Origin: Eulemur rufifrons
Taxonomy: Eukaryota > Chordata > Mammalia > Primates > Lemuridae
Assembly: GCF_041146395.1 (NCBI RefSeq)
Contig: NC_090989.1
Coordinates: forward strand, 238,504,843 to 238,568,842
Direction: 5' to 3'
DNA length: 64,000 nucleotides
The translations under genes and the position numbers were made by a program. Shown in pieces: positions 1-13,374 of this stretch; the first letter of the stretch is position 1, and each line of letters begins with the position of its first letter. The notes beneath the pieces are model-generated. The model was not told where the DNA came from. It did not search any database and was given only the letters and a program-made list of their open reading frames with translations.

Positions 1-214
1 AGCAGTATTCCTCCCTTCACCCTTCTAGAGAAACTGAGGAAGAGAGCCTCTGGATTCAGAAGTACCAAGCACTGAGGGCTGGGAATTTGGTGATTGCCCT
101 TTTTTATCCCACTGCCCTTTTTAAATTCCACTGTGAGTTATTTAGAACTCTGTTTAGTGCCTTTTATTCTTCCTTGTATAATTGTTAGTAAACACATCTA
201 TTGCCACTAGATAA

Positions 215-320
215 ATTATAGTGAGTTCCTTAAGGGCAAAGACAATGTTTTATTAATCTATACCTCTACAACATGTACCATAGTGCCTTGCAAAGAGTAA
301 GCATGCAATAATGACCACTA
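215..320 (+). repeat. L2 3'-end remnant
   Basis: The text gttccttaagggcaaagac followed by a 'tagtgccttgcaaagagtaagcatgcaataa' type ending resembles the conserved 3' tail of LINE-2/MIR elements. It is short and degraded. Confidence 0.5.
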
Positions 321-2029
321 ATCAAATTAAATTTTCATTAGGAATATGAAATTTTAATAGGAGTCCTTTTGGCATTTAAAAATAGGAACTAAAACAGTTT
401 GACTATAGTGGGAAAGTAACTCCTTCCTTTTTCCCTTTTGTCTTGAAATCACAGTATTCTTTCTTTTCTTTCAATCTTTGATGAGGTTGAGGTCCTTGTG
501 CTATTTTTTCCATCAGATGGTATGTATTATTAAAAACTGGCATATCATAGCAGTAGATACTTATTTACATATATAAAAATATTTTCAATGTATAGAATCT
601 TTATAAAATGAAAGCTTAAATGTCCTTCTCTGGAATAAAATTACATCACCACTTAATATCTTCTTTCCCACATAACCCCACCATCACCTGAACTGCTCGT
701 AGACCTTGCTGTAACAACATATATTAAGAGTTTTTAAACCCTAATTATAGTATTTATATTATTACATAATATGTTATATATATTATAATTTTTATTACAA
801 TTAATATTATCTTACATCTAGCAATATGTTAGTATTCTCACATCACTTCTTTTTTTGGTTGTTTATCCCTCTACATGGGGAGGTCAGTAGATTGGCATAT
901 ATTGATAGCATCAACATAGCATACTTTTAAATCTCCCTAGTTATTGATCTTATTTATAAGTAATAACATTCCTGGGCTTGTAGATTGAATATAAGTTGGC
1001 AAATGACTCTTAGCTATAATTCCAAATTCTTCATTTCTCTAAAAATAGGAGCTTACATCATTTTATGCCACTGTCAATAGTACCCCATTTAGAGGAAATC
1101 TCTTACTTTGCTTCCTTAGAAATCATGGATACTTTGGGAGTTTTCTCATTTTAGAAAATACCTATAAAAGGAATGGAATAAACATTTTATCTCTTTTAAC
1201 GGTTTCAACTGGTATGAAGTCAAGCCAATAATGCCTGCCTCTAAAGACCCTAAATGATTGCAAAACATTAATTTTAGTAAACATAATTTACCTTTTCCAT
1301 ATTTAAAATGTCATTTTCTTCTAAGTGCTTGTTGAATAGTTTCACTGCTTATGATAAACACTCTCATTAAATATTGTCACGATTTTACTCATGATGTAGA
1401 ACTATTTTTATTATGACTGTCAGCTTCATAAACTTTGTTTTCTTGTTTTATATTAAGCTTAGGGCTTTGTTTGTTGCATTTTTAGCTGAGATACAAAACA
1501 TGAAATATGAGATTTATTCAAAATGCCAAGTATTGTTTTTCCTGAAATATTCTTTGAATGTGGCATTTTTTAAAAAAGGACGAATGAGAATCAGAAGTTT
1601 TTACAGTAGAAAAATGAATTTTGTGACTAAATAACTGATTATTGCACACTTGATGAAGTTTAATAACCTTCACGATAAGGTAATGGATGTATTTCTCCAC
1701 ACAAAGTAGTTTAGCAAAAGTTATCTTAAAAAACAAACTTTTTATTTATGTCTAACAATATGAATGCTATTTAATGATGAAGTGAGTATCTAAATTCTAG
1801 TTATTCAAGGGTGATATATTAGGCCCTCATATTGTTCACCAGTATGAACCAATATGATATAGATTAGATGTCTTAACAGATGAATTAAGGATTGCTGTGG
1901 TTTTATGGCTTTTAATTTAAACAACATTTTAAAGAGTACATAATAGGGAAACATAACTAATATGTATAGGCTATCTTCAGTACTCTTTCAGAACTTTTAT
2001 ACTTTGTTTCAGTTTGGTATTTAGATCGT
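321..2029. other. No feature recognised
   Basis: AT-rich sequence with scattered short reading frames that have no recognisable product. I see no transposon that I can name. Confidence 0.5.
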
Positions 2030-2190
2030 TTGTATCAGAATCATCTGGTTCCACTGCACTTAAATAAAATACATAATATTGGGCCCCAAATCTATTGAAT
2101 CAAAATCCCAGTTGGGGTAGGGCTCAATAATCTGCACTTTACAAGTTAGCTGAAGTGATTATTATGTATAATAAAGTTTCAAAACAGTAC
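2030..2190 (+). mobile_element. MER5A-like hAT remnant
   Basis: Matches the internal text of MER5A, a non-autonomous hAT-Charlie element: atcagaatcatctgg, then a gggccccaa / tattgaatcaaaatcccag segment, then caataatctgcactttacaag. It is diverged, and the terminal inverted repeats are not clear. Confidence 0.6.
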
Positions 2191-2800
2191 CGTTAATATT
2201 TTTTTAAGAATTGAATCCATATGACAAAATGCTTATCAGTTTGGCATTTAGTAACACCCTTTGCCACTCAAAACTTCCAATGGTTTTTTGATATTTGTTT
2301 TTCTTAACTGTGTTTTAATGCCAATGTATGGTTGATACTGGCACCACTTCTGGTGTTTAATCTATTTTTCCAGTAAAGGGCCACCAGCAATTTAACACCA
2401 AAACCATTTATCAGTTGGCAAAGACTGGGTATTTGGCAAAGACTGGATATTTGGGTCTTAGGAAATGGATGATCATCATTCCTTGCACATATGGCCCTAG
2501 GACTAGGCAGAAATACTCCAGAACCACCATCTGAGGCAGCATATCAGCGACTTCCCAAATCCTGCCGTATTAGTTGTACTAGGTCTACGCTTCTACCTCT
2601 TTTAAGATTTAAGACCTTCTCTAATACGCTAACTAGAATGTAATGTTTTTTCCCACTACTCTCCAACTCTCACCCATATTGTACTTATTCCTGCCTTTGC
2701 TGAAATTCTCCTTCTCATCAAAAATACCCTCCCTTCATTGCTGTCCCCTTTCAGATTTATTACAGGGCTTTTCTCTTTCATAAATCCTTCCCTTAACTCG
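2191..2800. other. No gene; possible L2 tail
   Basis: Unique-looking sequence. The part from about 2650 to 2800 (pyrimidine-rich, ttgctgaaattctccttctc, ttcataaatccttccctt) is reminiscent of an L2 3' end but is too decayed to call firmly. Confidence 0.35.
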
Positions 2801-2965
2801 GTGATTAAGAGGATAGAGCCCAACTCTTTTACTAGCTGTGTGATCTCAAGCAAGTGACTGAATCTTCTGTGCCTCAGTTTCCCCATCTATAGAATAGATA
2901 AAAACAACAAAAAATGTAAACATTTATACCTGTGTTAATGTATGTGATACATATAATAAATGTTT
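2801..2965 (+). repeat. MIR SINE
   Basis: Contains the MIR core in sense orientation: actagctgtgtgatctcaag, then tgtgcctcagtttccccatc, then an ataataaatgttt-like tail. MIR is an ancient tRNA-derived mammalian SINE. The A-box end is decayed. Confidence 0.85.
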
Positions 2966-5766
2966 GGGAGGTAAATGAGAGCCATACATATCTATTACTT
3001 AGATAATAGTTTATAACTTTGATAGCAATTAGCTGCTGTTCTGATCTTTAGTGATAACTTATTTAAATCCTCACTTCATGTTGTTGTTTCAAGTAGATTA
3101 TAGTCAACTTGAGGCCAGGAATATTGTCATTTGTTATCCACAGAGTACTGTCACATAATAGGCTTCATTAAGTTCTTGAGGAATTGATTTTATATCTGCT
3201 TCAAGAATGGTACTGGACACATAGTCACTGCTCAGAATGAAAAATCTGTGAAAGGTAAGAACTATGCATATTCCTTAATAAGCGTAGTTAAGGAAGGTAC
3301 ATAGTTCCTACATGGAATGTTATGATTATCAGGACTCATTCCATGCATAGCTTATTAGGGTATCATGTACACAAAAGTACTTAATAAGTATCATCAGTAG
3401 TATTAATAGTAATAATGTTTGTTCTGCCCTATTGTGGAATCTATGTTCCCTTTAGTCTTTTCATTATTCATAGGGCACAGCCAGATTATAGAAGAGGTGG
3501 AGTGGCCATCTGTTCTAGATCTAGTCTTGAATATGGAATTTTGCCCTTGGGTGAAATCAAGTACTTTGAGCATCTGGGCTGGATATATGTGGCAGAGCTG
3601 AGGCTTTGAATTCTCCTAATAACTGAATAAAACACACAAGGGAAATTTCTAGAAGTATTTGCACAGTTCGACTCACCCCTGATATAGGCTTGTTAATGTG
3701 CTTATATGTGAGAGTCATATGCCAAGCTCCATCTTCTCAATGGTTTTTGTTAGCTATGATATAAATACCATCCAAAGAACAATATTTAGCTGGAAACTTG
3801 AATGGTTTCATGATCAGTATGTACTTGGTTTGGTAAGATTTAGTAAAGTGTTTTAGATATATAAATTTCTTGCTTCTTTAGTAAAAACATTTGTAGAGTA
3901 TTGTAATTTTATTCTTACACATATAATTGTTAATTGTCACTGTTCTACTCTCTCAATTATGATTTTTTAAACAGTTCTGTGATACAATTCAATTTGAATT
4001 AACTCTTTTCATCCTGTCATTGTTCTAAAAAAGGGAAATAGCTGTTTTTAGAGAAAAGTTCTCAATAAAAATGCATTACCTTAAGTGGATGAACTTTAAA
4101 GCATATAAATGATATCTCAATAAAGCTGTTTAAAAATACATTATTTCTTTAAGAAAGCATGATGGTTATGGTGACTCCAGAGTATTTGAGTAGCCAATTG
4201 TCCTTTCTTCACAATCTGATCTTACTGAAAAAAGTCTAATCAGTTCAAAATGATTCAATGAAACTCAAAATTATATGTAGCTAGCTATCACAGACAAAGA
4301 CCCACCGATAAATACTGAAAATCTAGATCTAATAAGATAAATGGAATAGCTTACTGTCTTTCTCACAAACACTATTGCTGGCTGCTTACAATAAATTATA
4401 ATAACTGAAAAATGAGTTAAGCTTGAGACGTATATCAAAGAATGTATTCATATTTTGAAAATGTCTTCAGATATTGGGATAATTCCTAACCCATGATGTT
4501 CCAAAAATTGCAGGAAAACTGACTTAAGTTTTTAGAAATTCAGTTAATGTTTATTGAGCGCTTACTTTGTGCCATACAGTGTTTCTTCTTACCTTGAAAA
4601 TTAGAGTTAGCCAAGGATCATTATTAAACTGGTGTGAATAGAATGGCACTTTTAAAAATTACACTGTTTTTAGCAATGGAGTATTTAAAGAGTTTTCTAG
4701 AATTTGGGGGCTTTAGAGTTGTTGAAAGGAACTGAGCAGATTATGAACTGGTAAGAGAAGGCAATTTTGTAACAGATAGAAAAGAAGTAAAGAAAAAGCC
4801 AGCTGGAAGTAGCACCAAGCATTGAAAACACGCCAATTTGTTAACAAAAAAGAAAAGTAAAACTGAAACCCAATATATAAATACAAGGCAATTGATCATA
4901 AAAAAGAGTTAGCTTTGATATGTGGGTAGAAGGTAAAGCATTTCAATGAACTAGTGCAACAGAGGTTCTACTGTGTATCTGAGAAGTATAATTTGGATGG
5001 GAAGAGGATTATTCATTACGAAGTATATTTTAACCAAATAACATAGCATTTTCTAATAAATACATTTTAAATTAAGGTGTATAGAATACATCATATAGTA
5101 ACAACACTGCTCATTATGTAGGCCACCTAGCATTGTTTGGTTCTACCTCATTTAGGTACCTCTTTTTAATGACATTTGAATGGTATGTGGGAGTGGGTCC
5201 TGTAATTCCTGTATTATTCATCCTTATTTAGAAATTCTGTTGGGCTGCATAAGATGTAGGAATTATTTAAATAGATCTCAGAAGCCCATTGGAACATGTA
5301 ATCACCCACCAAAATCCATGTGTACCTCATTATGGAACAGTAGTCATACAGCTTAGTGACGAATAAGGGCCTTTCTCTCCAACACAATTCTGTGACGATT
5401 TTTGGTGGCTTTATATCCATGTAGGCTATCCAATACCCTGGCTTTTCTATTCTTCATCATCCTCAATTCCAATGATTAGTCCTCTCATCACAGCCCCTGA
5501 TCTATGGCTGTCAAGTAAGCAGTACCACCCACCTTGGGAGCACTTGGAAGTATGTGTGGGTGCTCTTGGTCATCATAACTGACTGGGAGATGCCACTGAC
5601 ATTCAGTGCCCAGGAGCCAGGGATGTTAAATATCCTGCATGATAAGGAACAATCTCACACAGTGAAAAATTGTCATCTCCCAAATACCAAAAATGCCTTT
5701 CCCCATTAAGAAACATTACTCTTGGCCTTGCCATTACCAAAAACTACATCAACTCCATAGTCCCCG
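2966..5766. other. Mostly unannotated; small MIR scraps
   Basis: AT-rich intronic sequence. A short antisense MIR scrap (tttattgagcgcttactttg) is visible near 4550-4590, and an L2-like tail near 3110-3180. No gene is supported here; the short open frames are chance. Confidence 0.5.
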
Positions 5767-5779
5767 TTTCTGGCATCTT

Positions 5780-6138
<359 letters not shown>

Positions 6139-6151
6139 TTTCTGGCATCTT

Positions 6152-8180
6152 ATTCTTTGTCCACTATCTTCCCATACTCACTGCAACAATTCTTTCACCT
6201 GATTACAACCTCATATTCATTAGCCCTATCAGTTTTACACTAATTATTACCACGCTCCTTCCCATTGTGCCCTTGCTTCCCTCCCCGTGCAGTGTGGATC
6301 CTATGTTGTTTCATAGTCACTTTCTTGCATATATCCTCAATTTCCCAGTCTGTCACACTGTCATATTCATGTGGAAAAAACCCAAACCCAGTTTATTTCG
6401 AGTCTCTGCCTGCTTTCTACCCAAACCCAAGCAGGTAAATGTGGCTAAAGAAAAACACAATCATGCTGATTGGTTTTCGTTTAAATTAACAACCAATAAC
6501 TTTAGGTGGGCTCTCAGCACTATCTGATAATCCTATTATACTCTCCCAGGACATTCTTCAGGCTCCAAGTTTCCCAAACAGTCTTTATCCTAGCTTCTCA
6601 AACCTCCAGCATCCTCCCCCACTTAGCTACTCAAACTTAGCTTCTCATTTCACTGAGAAAACAGAAGCAAACCTGAAGAGAACCCCCTCTTTTTATTAAA
6701 CCTATAACCCACTTGAATCTATACCCACATACTGTCCCTTCCCTCATGTTACTCAGGTTGATATATCTGTGCTCCTTCCTAAAGCTAATACCTCAGTTTG
6801 TACACTGGATTTTTATCTCTTTATATTTCCCAGGACTTTGCCCCTATAGTTTCAACCCTACTCTGCATCACCAATTTTCTTTCTATATTAGATGACTTTC
6901 ATTAGCAAATACACACCATTTGCCAAAAAAACTTTCATTTGACTCTATATCTCCTCTAGCTACTGAAGCATTTTTTTCCTACCTTATATAGCAAAACACC
7001 TATTCTCTCCCCCACTCCCTTATCTTCCATTCTGCTTTGAACCTTCTCCAGTTAGGCTTTCAGTCTTATTACTCCACCAAAGCAGCTTATTCAAAGTCAC
7101 CAGTAACCTCCATATTGTCCAGTCTATCATTCTGAGTTCTTAACTTATTTGAACTCTTGGAAGCATTTGACATTGTTAATCACTCCCTCCTCCTTGAAAC
7201 ACTGTTTTTTAACCTTCTTTATGAGGTTCCATACTGTCCTGGTTTTTTTTATACCCTTCTAGCCAGTTTTTCTCTGACTTCTTTGCTGATCCTCATCCTC
7301 TTTCTGACAAACATCTAAATGTTGGTGTTTCTAGGATTCAGTCTTTAAACCTGTCCTCTTTCTTATCTATACTCCCTTTTTTGGCAGCCTCTCCCTATAC
7401 CATAATTTAAAATACCATATACTAACCTGTGAATCCCTAATATATAAGCCAGTCCCAACTTGTCCTTGAAAGTATGGATTTATAAATCCACCTGCCTGAT
7501 TGTGATCTTCACTTGTATGTCTAATTGGCTTCTCAAACTTAACTTGTACAAAGAATTGGAAAAAACTATTTTAACTATTCCTAACTTTACTTCCCTTGCA
7601 GTGTTCACTATCTCAGAAAAATTGTTTCACTGGTCATCCAGATGGTGAGACTCCAAACCTGGAATCATCTTTGGCTCTTGCCTTTCTGTCATATTCCATT
7701 TCTAATCCTTCACCAAATCTTGTCTGTTGTTATTTGAAAGTAGAACCAGAATTCTGCTACCCGTCACCACTGCTGCTGTCCTGGTTCAGGTTATCATAGT
7801 TGCTTGTACCTCTGCATTAGTCTCCCGGTTAGTGTCCCCCTCCAGCTCTTGCTCCACAGTAGCCTTTTCTCCATCTGTTCACACAATGATCTTTATAAAG
7901 TGGAAAACATCCTGCCACTGCTTTGCCTAGAACTCTCTCATGACTCTTCGTTACACAATGAAATGAAAAGCCTTGACGTCCTAAAAAACCTCCATGATCA
8001 ATCTTATTGTTACTTCGGTGACTTCACTTTCTGCAACATTTCACCTCACATATTCCACGTCAGCCTTTCTTACTGACTGACGTTCTTGCTCTCTCTTGAA
8101 CACTAAAGGCCCTCTTCTAGCTCAAGGTCTTTGCCCTCTTCTTCCATATATTCGAATAGCTTATCTTGTCACTTCTTCGA
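6152..8180 (+). mobile_element. Long LINE-2 (L2) fragment
   Basis: Pyrimidine-rich sense-strand L2 text covering the 3' part of its reverse transcriptase ORF. Landmarks are a tttgacattgttaatcactc segment (FDIVNHS-like) near 7168, a taaatgttggtgtttctagg segment near 7316, a gtctaattggcttctcaaac segment near 7519 and the L2 end region near 7860-8160. All frames are broken by stops, so it is a fossil. The left limit is uncertain; the Alu at 5780 probably sits at or inside its 5' edge. Confidence 0.7.
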
Positions 8181-8615
8181 GTCTCTCTGCCCTGTCAGCT
8201 TTAGAGCATTTGAAACAATAGAAAACAAGCTGATGGAACATGTAAGGTAGTTAAATCTTAATAATTGTTGACGGATTACAGTATTAGAAGTGAGGGGAGT
8301 GAGTTGGTTGAAAGAGTTGTTTCTTTTTTGCTTTGGTAAAACAATATGAAGTATGAGGAACTCTAGATATTGATTGAAAATATAGTATTAAATATACATT
8401 TAAAAGATTTAAAGATGACCATAAGAATAAAGACACTTAATTTTTTAAAAATTTGAGGAAAAGAAAAAATAAACAAAACTCTATCAATCCAGAACAAACC
8501 AGGAAGAAAATAGGATAGAAGGAAGCAAGGGAGGAAGGGAGAAGAAAGGCAGGGAGGCAAAAAGTAATATAATAAGAAAAATGCTAAATAAAAAAGAATG
8601 GAGAAGTCTCTTAAA
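8181..8615. other. No feature recognised
   Basis: Short purine-rich, AT-rich gap between the L2 and the Tigger1 element. Confidence 0.5.
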
Positions 8616-8617
8616 TA

Positions 8618-10961
8618 CAGGCATACCTCATTTTATTGTGCTTTGCTTTGTTGCACTTTGCAATCATTGTGATTTTTACAAATGGAAGATTCGTGGCAAC
8701 CTTATGTCAAGCAAGTCTATCAGAACCATTTTTTCAACAGTATGTGCCACTTATGTCTCTGTGTCACATTTGGGTAATTATCACAATATTTCAAACTTTT
8801 TTGTTATTGTATTTGTTAGGGTTATCTATTATCAGTAATCTTTGATGTGCTATTGTAATTATTTGGGGGTGCATGAACTGTATCCATATAAGATGGTGAA
8901 CTTAATCGATAAATGTGTGTGTGTTCTGACTGCTCCATTAACCAGCCATTCTCCTGTCTCACTGTCCTTGAGCTTCCCTTTTCCCTGAGACACAACAGTA
9001 TTGCAATTAGGCCAATTAATACTCTACAATGGCCTCAGAGTTTGCAAGCGAAATGAAGAGTCTCACATCTCTCACTTTAAATAAAAAACTAGAAATGATT
9101 AAGCTTAGTGAGGAAGACATGTCAAAAGCTGAGATAGGCTGAGAGCTAGGCCTTTTGTGCCAAATAGTTAGCCAAGTTGTGAATGCAAAGGAAAAGTTGT
9201 TGAAAGAAATTTCAAGTGCTACTAAAGTAAAAACAGTAAATATAAGGAAACAAAAGAGCCTTGTTATTTATATGGAGTGAGTTTTAGTGGTCTGGATAGA
9301 AGATCAAACTGGCCACAATATTCCATTAAGCCAAAGCCTAATCTAGAGTAAGGGCCTAACTCTCTTTAATTCTGTGAAGGCTGAGAGAGGTGAGGAACCT
9401 GTAGAAGAAGAGGTGGAGGCCAGCAGAGGTTGGTTCATGAGGTTGAAGGAAAGAGGCTGTCTCCATAACATAAAAGTGCAAGGTGAAGCAACAAGTGCTG
9501 AGGTAGAACGTGCAGCAAGTTATCCAGAGATCTAGCTAAGATCGCTGGTGAGGGTGACTACACTAAACAACAGATTTTCAATGTAGACAAAATAGTCTCC
9601 TATTGGAAGAAGATGTCATCCAGGACTTTCATACCTAGACAGGAGAAGTCAGTGCCTGGTTTCAAAGCTTCAAAGGATAGGCCAACTCTCTTGTTAGGGG
9701 CCAATGCAGTTGGTGACTTTAAGTTGAAGCCAATGTTTATTTCCCATTCTGAAAATCCTAGAGCCCTTAAGAATATGGTAAATGTACTCTACCTGTGTTC
9801 TATGAACGGAATTACAAAACCTCGATGACAGAACATCTATGTACAACATGGTTTACTGAATATTTTAAGCCCACTGATGAGACATACTGCTCAGAAAAAA
9901 AGATTCCTTTCAAAATATTAATGCTCATTGGCAATGCCCCCTAGTGACCGAAGAGCTCTGATAGAGATGTACAAGGAGATTAATGTTTTCATGCCTCCTA
10001 ACACAAAATCATTCTATAGCTTATGGTTCAAGGAGTAACTTCAACTTTCTACTCTTATTTTTTAAGAAATACATGACATAGTGAATTCTCTGTTGGATTT
10101 GGGTAAAGTAAATTGAAAACCTTCTGGAAGGATTTATCATTCTAGATGCCATTAAGAACATTCATGATTCATGGGAGGAGGTCAAAATAGTAACACTAAC
10201 AGGAGTTTGGAAGAAATCCAACCCTCATGGATGACTTTGAGGGGTTCAAGACTACCATGGAGGAAGTAACTGCAGATGTGGCGGAGAAAGCAAGAGAACT
10301 AGAATTAGAAGTGGAGCCTGAAGATATAACTGAATTGCTACAATCTTATGATAAAACTGGAGTGAATTAGGAGTTGCTTCTTAGGAGTGAGCAAAGAAAG
10401 TGGTTTCTTGAGATGGAATCTACTCCTGGTGAAGATGCTGTGAACATTGTTGCAATGACAACAAAGGATTTAGAATATTCCATAAATTTACCTGATAAAG
10501 CAGCAGCAAGGTTTGAGAGAATTGACTCCAACTTTGAAAGAAGTTCTGCTGTGAGTAAAATGCTATCAAACAACATATGCTACAGAGAAATCTTTCATGA
10601 AAGGAACAATCAATGCAGCAAGCTTTATTGTTGTCTTATTTTAAGAAATTGCCACAGCCACCCCCACCTTCTGCGACCACCAACCTGATCAGTTGCAGCC
10701 ATTGACATCAAGGCAAGACCCACCACCAGCAGAAAGATCTCAACTTGCTGAAGGCTCATATCATCTTTAGCATTTTTTAGCAATAAAGTATTTTCTAATT
10801 AAGTTATGTACATATTTTTGTACATAATGCTATTACACACTTATGGTATAAACATAAATATATGCACTGGGAAATCAAAAAAATCGTGACTTGCTTTATT
10901 GTGATTTTGCTTTATTGCCATTGTCTGGAACTGAACCTGCAAAATCTCCAAGTTATGCCTG
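8618..10961 (+). mobile_element. Tigger1 DNA transposon, end to end
   Basis: A 2,344-bp pogo-like (Tc1/mariner superfamily) element with both ends present. It starts CAGGCATACCTC and ends in the inverted form (ttatgcctg), and is flanked by the expected TA duplication (8616-8617 and 10962-10963). The transposase gene runs on the + strand from an ATG at 9029 to about 10700. It reaches an in-frame stop within about 40 codons and is broken several times after that. The motif around the second catalytic Asp (9921-9945) reads GNAP, with GAC changed to GGC, and is followed by a frameshift. It is therefore a dead, ancient primate-era copy. Confidence 0.93.
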
Positions 10962-10984
10962 TATTTTGAATATTAACTGTTAAG

Positions 10985-12300
10985 AGATATAGGATTTGCG
11001 AATATTTTCTCCCAGTAGGTCTCCTTTTCATCTTTTTGTTTCCTTTACTGTGCAGGAGCTTTTTAGTTTGATATGGTCACACTTATTTTTCTTTATGTTT
11101 TCTGTGCTTTTGGTGTCATTTCCAAAAAATTACAGCCCAGACCAATGTCATAGAGCTTTTTCTTCTATGTTTTCTTTTAGGAGTTTTATGGTTTCAGGTC
11201 TGATAGTTAAGTCTTTTATCCATCTTGAGTTGACTTTTGTCTGTGGTGTAGGATAGGAGTCCAATTTCAATTTTTTGCATGTGAATATTTTGTTTTCCTG
11301 GCTCCATTTATTGAAGAGATTGTACTTTCACCATTGCGTATTCTTGGCACCCTTGTCAACTGTATATGTGTGGATTTATTTCTGGGCTCTCTATATGTTC
11401 CATTGGTCTATATGTCTGTCTTTATGCCAGAACCATACTGTTTGGGTTACTACAGTTTTGCAATATATTTTAAAATAGGTTAAGGACTTAAATACACATT
11501 TTTCCAAAGAAAACATACAAATGGCCAGCAGATATGTGAAAAAAATGCTCAACATCACTAATCATTGGGGAAATGCAAATCGAAACCATAATGAGATTAC
11601 ACATCACATCTGACAGGGTGGCTATTATTAAAAAAACAAAACAGTAAGTGTGGGGGAAGATGTGGAGTAATTGGAACCTTTGCACAATGTTGGTGGGAAA
11701 ACAAAATGGTGCAGCTGCTATGGAAAACAGTATGGAGGTTCCTCAATAAGTTTAAGAGAGAACTGACATGATTTAGCAATCCCACTTCTGGGTATTTATT
11801 CAAAAGAATTGAAATCAAGATCTCAAATGGATATGTTCACGATAGCCAAGATGTGTAAACAATCTAAATGTCCATCAAGAGATGAATGGATAAAGAAAAT
11901 GTTGTGCAAACATACAATGGACTACTAGCCTTATAAACAAAGAAACAAATTCTGCAGTATGCAACAACATGGATAAACCTTGAAGGCATTATGCTAAGTG
12001 ACATAAACGAGTCACAGAGATATAAATACTGCATATTCCACTTATATGAGATATCTAAAATAGTCAAATTTATAGGATCAAAGAGTGAAATGGTGTTTGG
12101 CAGGGATTAGGGAGAGTGGGAAATGGGGAGTTATTGATTAATTGGCATAAAGTTTCCATCAAGCAAGTTAATAAGCCCTAGAGATTTGTTGTACAACATT
12201 TATAGTGAACAATAATGTATTATTATATGCTTAAAAATTTGGTAAGAGGGAAGATTTCATGTTTAATGATCTTAGCACAATAAAATAAAAAGGAAAGTCC
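10985..12300. mobile_element. Older L1 with 5' inversion
   Basis: The left part (10985-about 11478) is L1 ORF2 in antisense, with text such as ctccatttattgaagagatt. The right part (about 11479-12300) is the following ORF2 and 3' UTR in sense, ending in an A-rich tail (caataaaataaaaagg). The two parts are consecutive in L1 order but opposite in orientation, which is the mark of twin priming. It is diverged, and no clean target duplication is visible. Confidence 0.8.
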
Positions 12301-12700
12301 ATAAAGGAAATAGTTTATGAGAGACAGAGAAAAGATAGAATGATATGAGTGGTATAATTCCAAATATATGAATAATTGTAATATATCTAATAGAGCTGAA
12401 ATACATTTTTTGAAAAAAAGAGGAAACCTGAAAGTCTATGAGATTGTGAAAATATGTTTCTAAAACATAGTTATCCAAAAGCCTAAAAAATGAAAGCATT
12501 ATTAAAATATGAAGCTAACTTATACAAGCTCACAAGAACTAATTTTGTGTATATGTCCCCAACTCCATATTCATATTGATTGCTTGAAAGCAATCATGGT
12601 GCATGTATTTATACCACAGAAATCAGCAAACATTACAAATCATGCTCTTCCCCCTACATCCAAAGATGTAAATTACCATCCCACACCAGATAAATGCTAA
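12301..12700. other. No feature recognised
   Basis: AT-rich sequence between L1 fragments; nothing can be named. Confidence 0.45.
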
Positions 12701-13365
12701 CAAAAAGAAGACAGAGAAATATTATGCCAAGACAAAATTAATGGCAGAAATCATTAGGAAGGACAAAAAGGGCTATTTCATATTGATAAGAAGGGATAGT
12801 TTGCAAAGAAAATGTAAAAGTCATGGATCTTTATGTACCTGCAACATGTTAAGCAAAATTTGATTGAAATATGAAAAGAAATTGATGAATCCATAGGTAT
12901 ATCTACTATCCTGTGGTATATTTAATATTTACTATGCTCAGAAATCAATAATTCAAGTAGATAAAATGTGAATAAGGCTACTTTGTTTTCAACCGCATGT
13001 GGAACATTCACAGAAATTACTTAAGTCTTAAGCCAGAAAGTTTAAGTTCAAAAAGGAAAAATCATTTTGATTATCTACCCTAAATATGGTATAATGTAAC
13101 TATGATTTAACAAAATAAGTGGCCAAAATTTATCTATCCACTTAAAAATTTTAAATTCTTTTGTATGATTTAAGGTTAAGGAAGAAATAAAATGTGAGTT
13201 CATGATATTTCAAAATTAACAACCTTGGGAGTATCAAAACCTTTGGAATTCAGCCAAAACTTAACTATGAACTTAAGATGCCAGAAAAAGAAAAAAAGAG
13301 ATGGAATCAGGGAGAACTACATAAAAATCTTGAACTATGTGCATAATGCATTTCTTTTTTTTAAT
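12700..13365 (+). mobile_element. Decayed L1M ORF2 fragment
   Basis: Translates, with many interruptions, to the spacer and endonuclease-proximal part of an old L1 ORF2 (for example text around gacaaaattaatggcagaaa). It is strongly decayed and only orientation and family are supported. Confidence 0.5.
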
Positions 13366-13374
13366 TTGCTAAGA

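Noticed and set aside
10374..10688. 104-residue frame that looks like a conserved protein
   Set aside because: It is the C-terminal part of the dead Tigger1 transposase, not a host gene.
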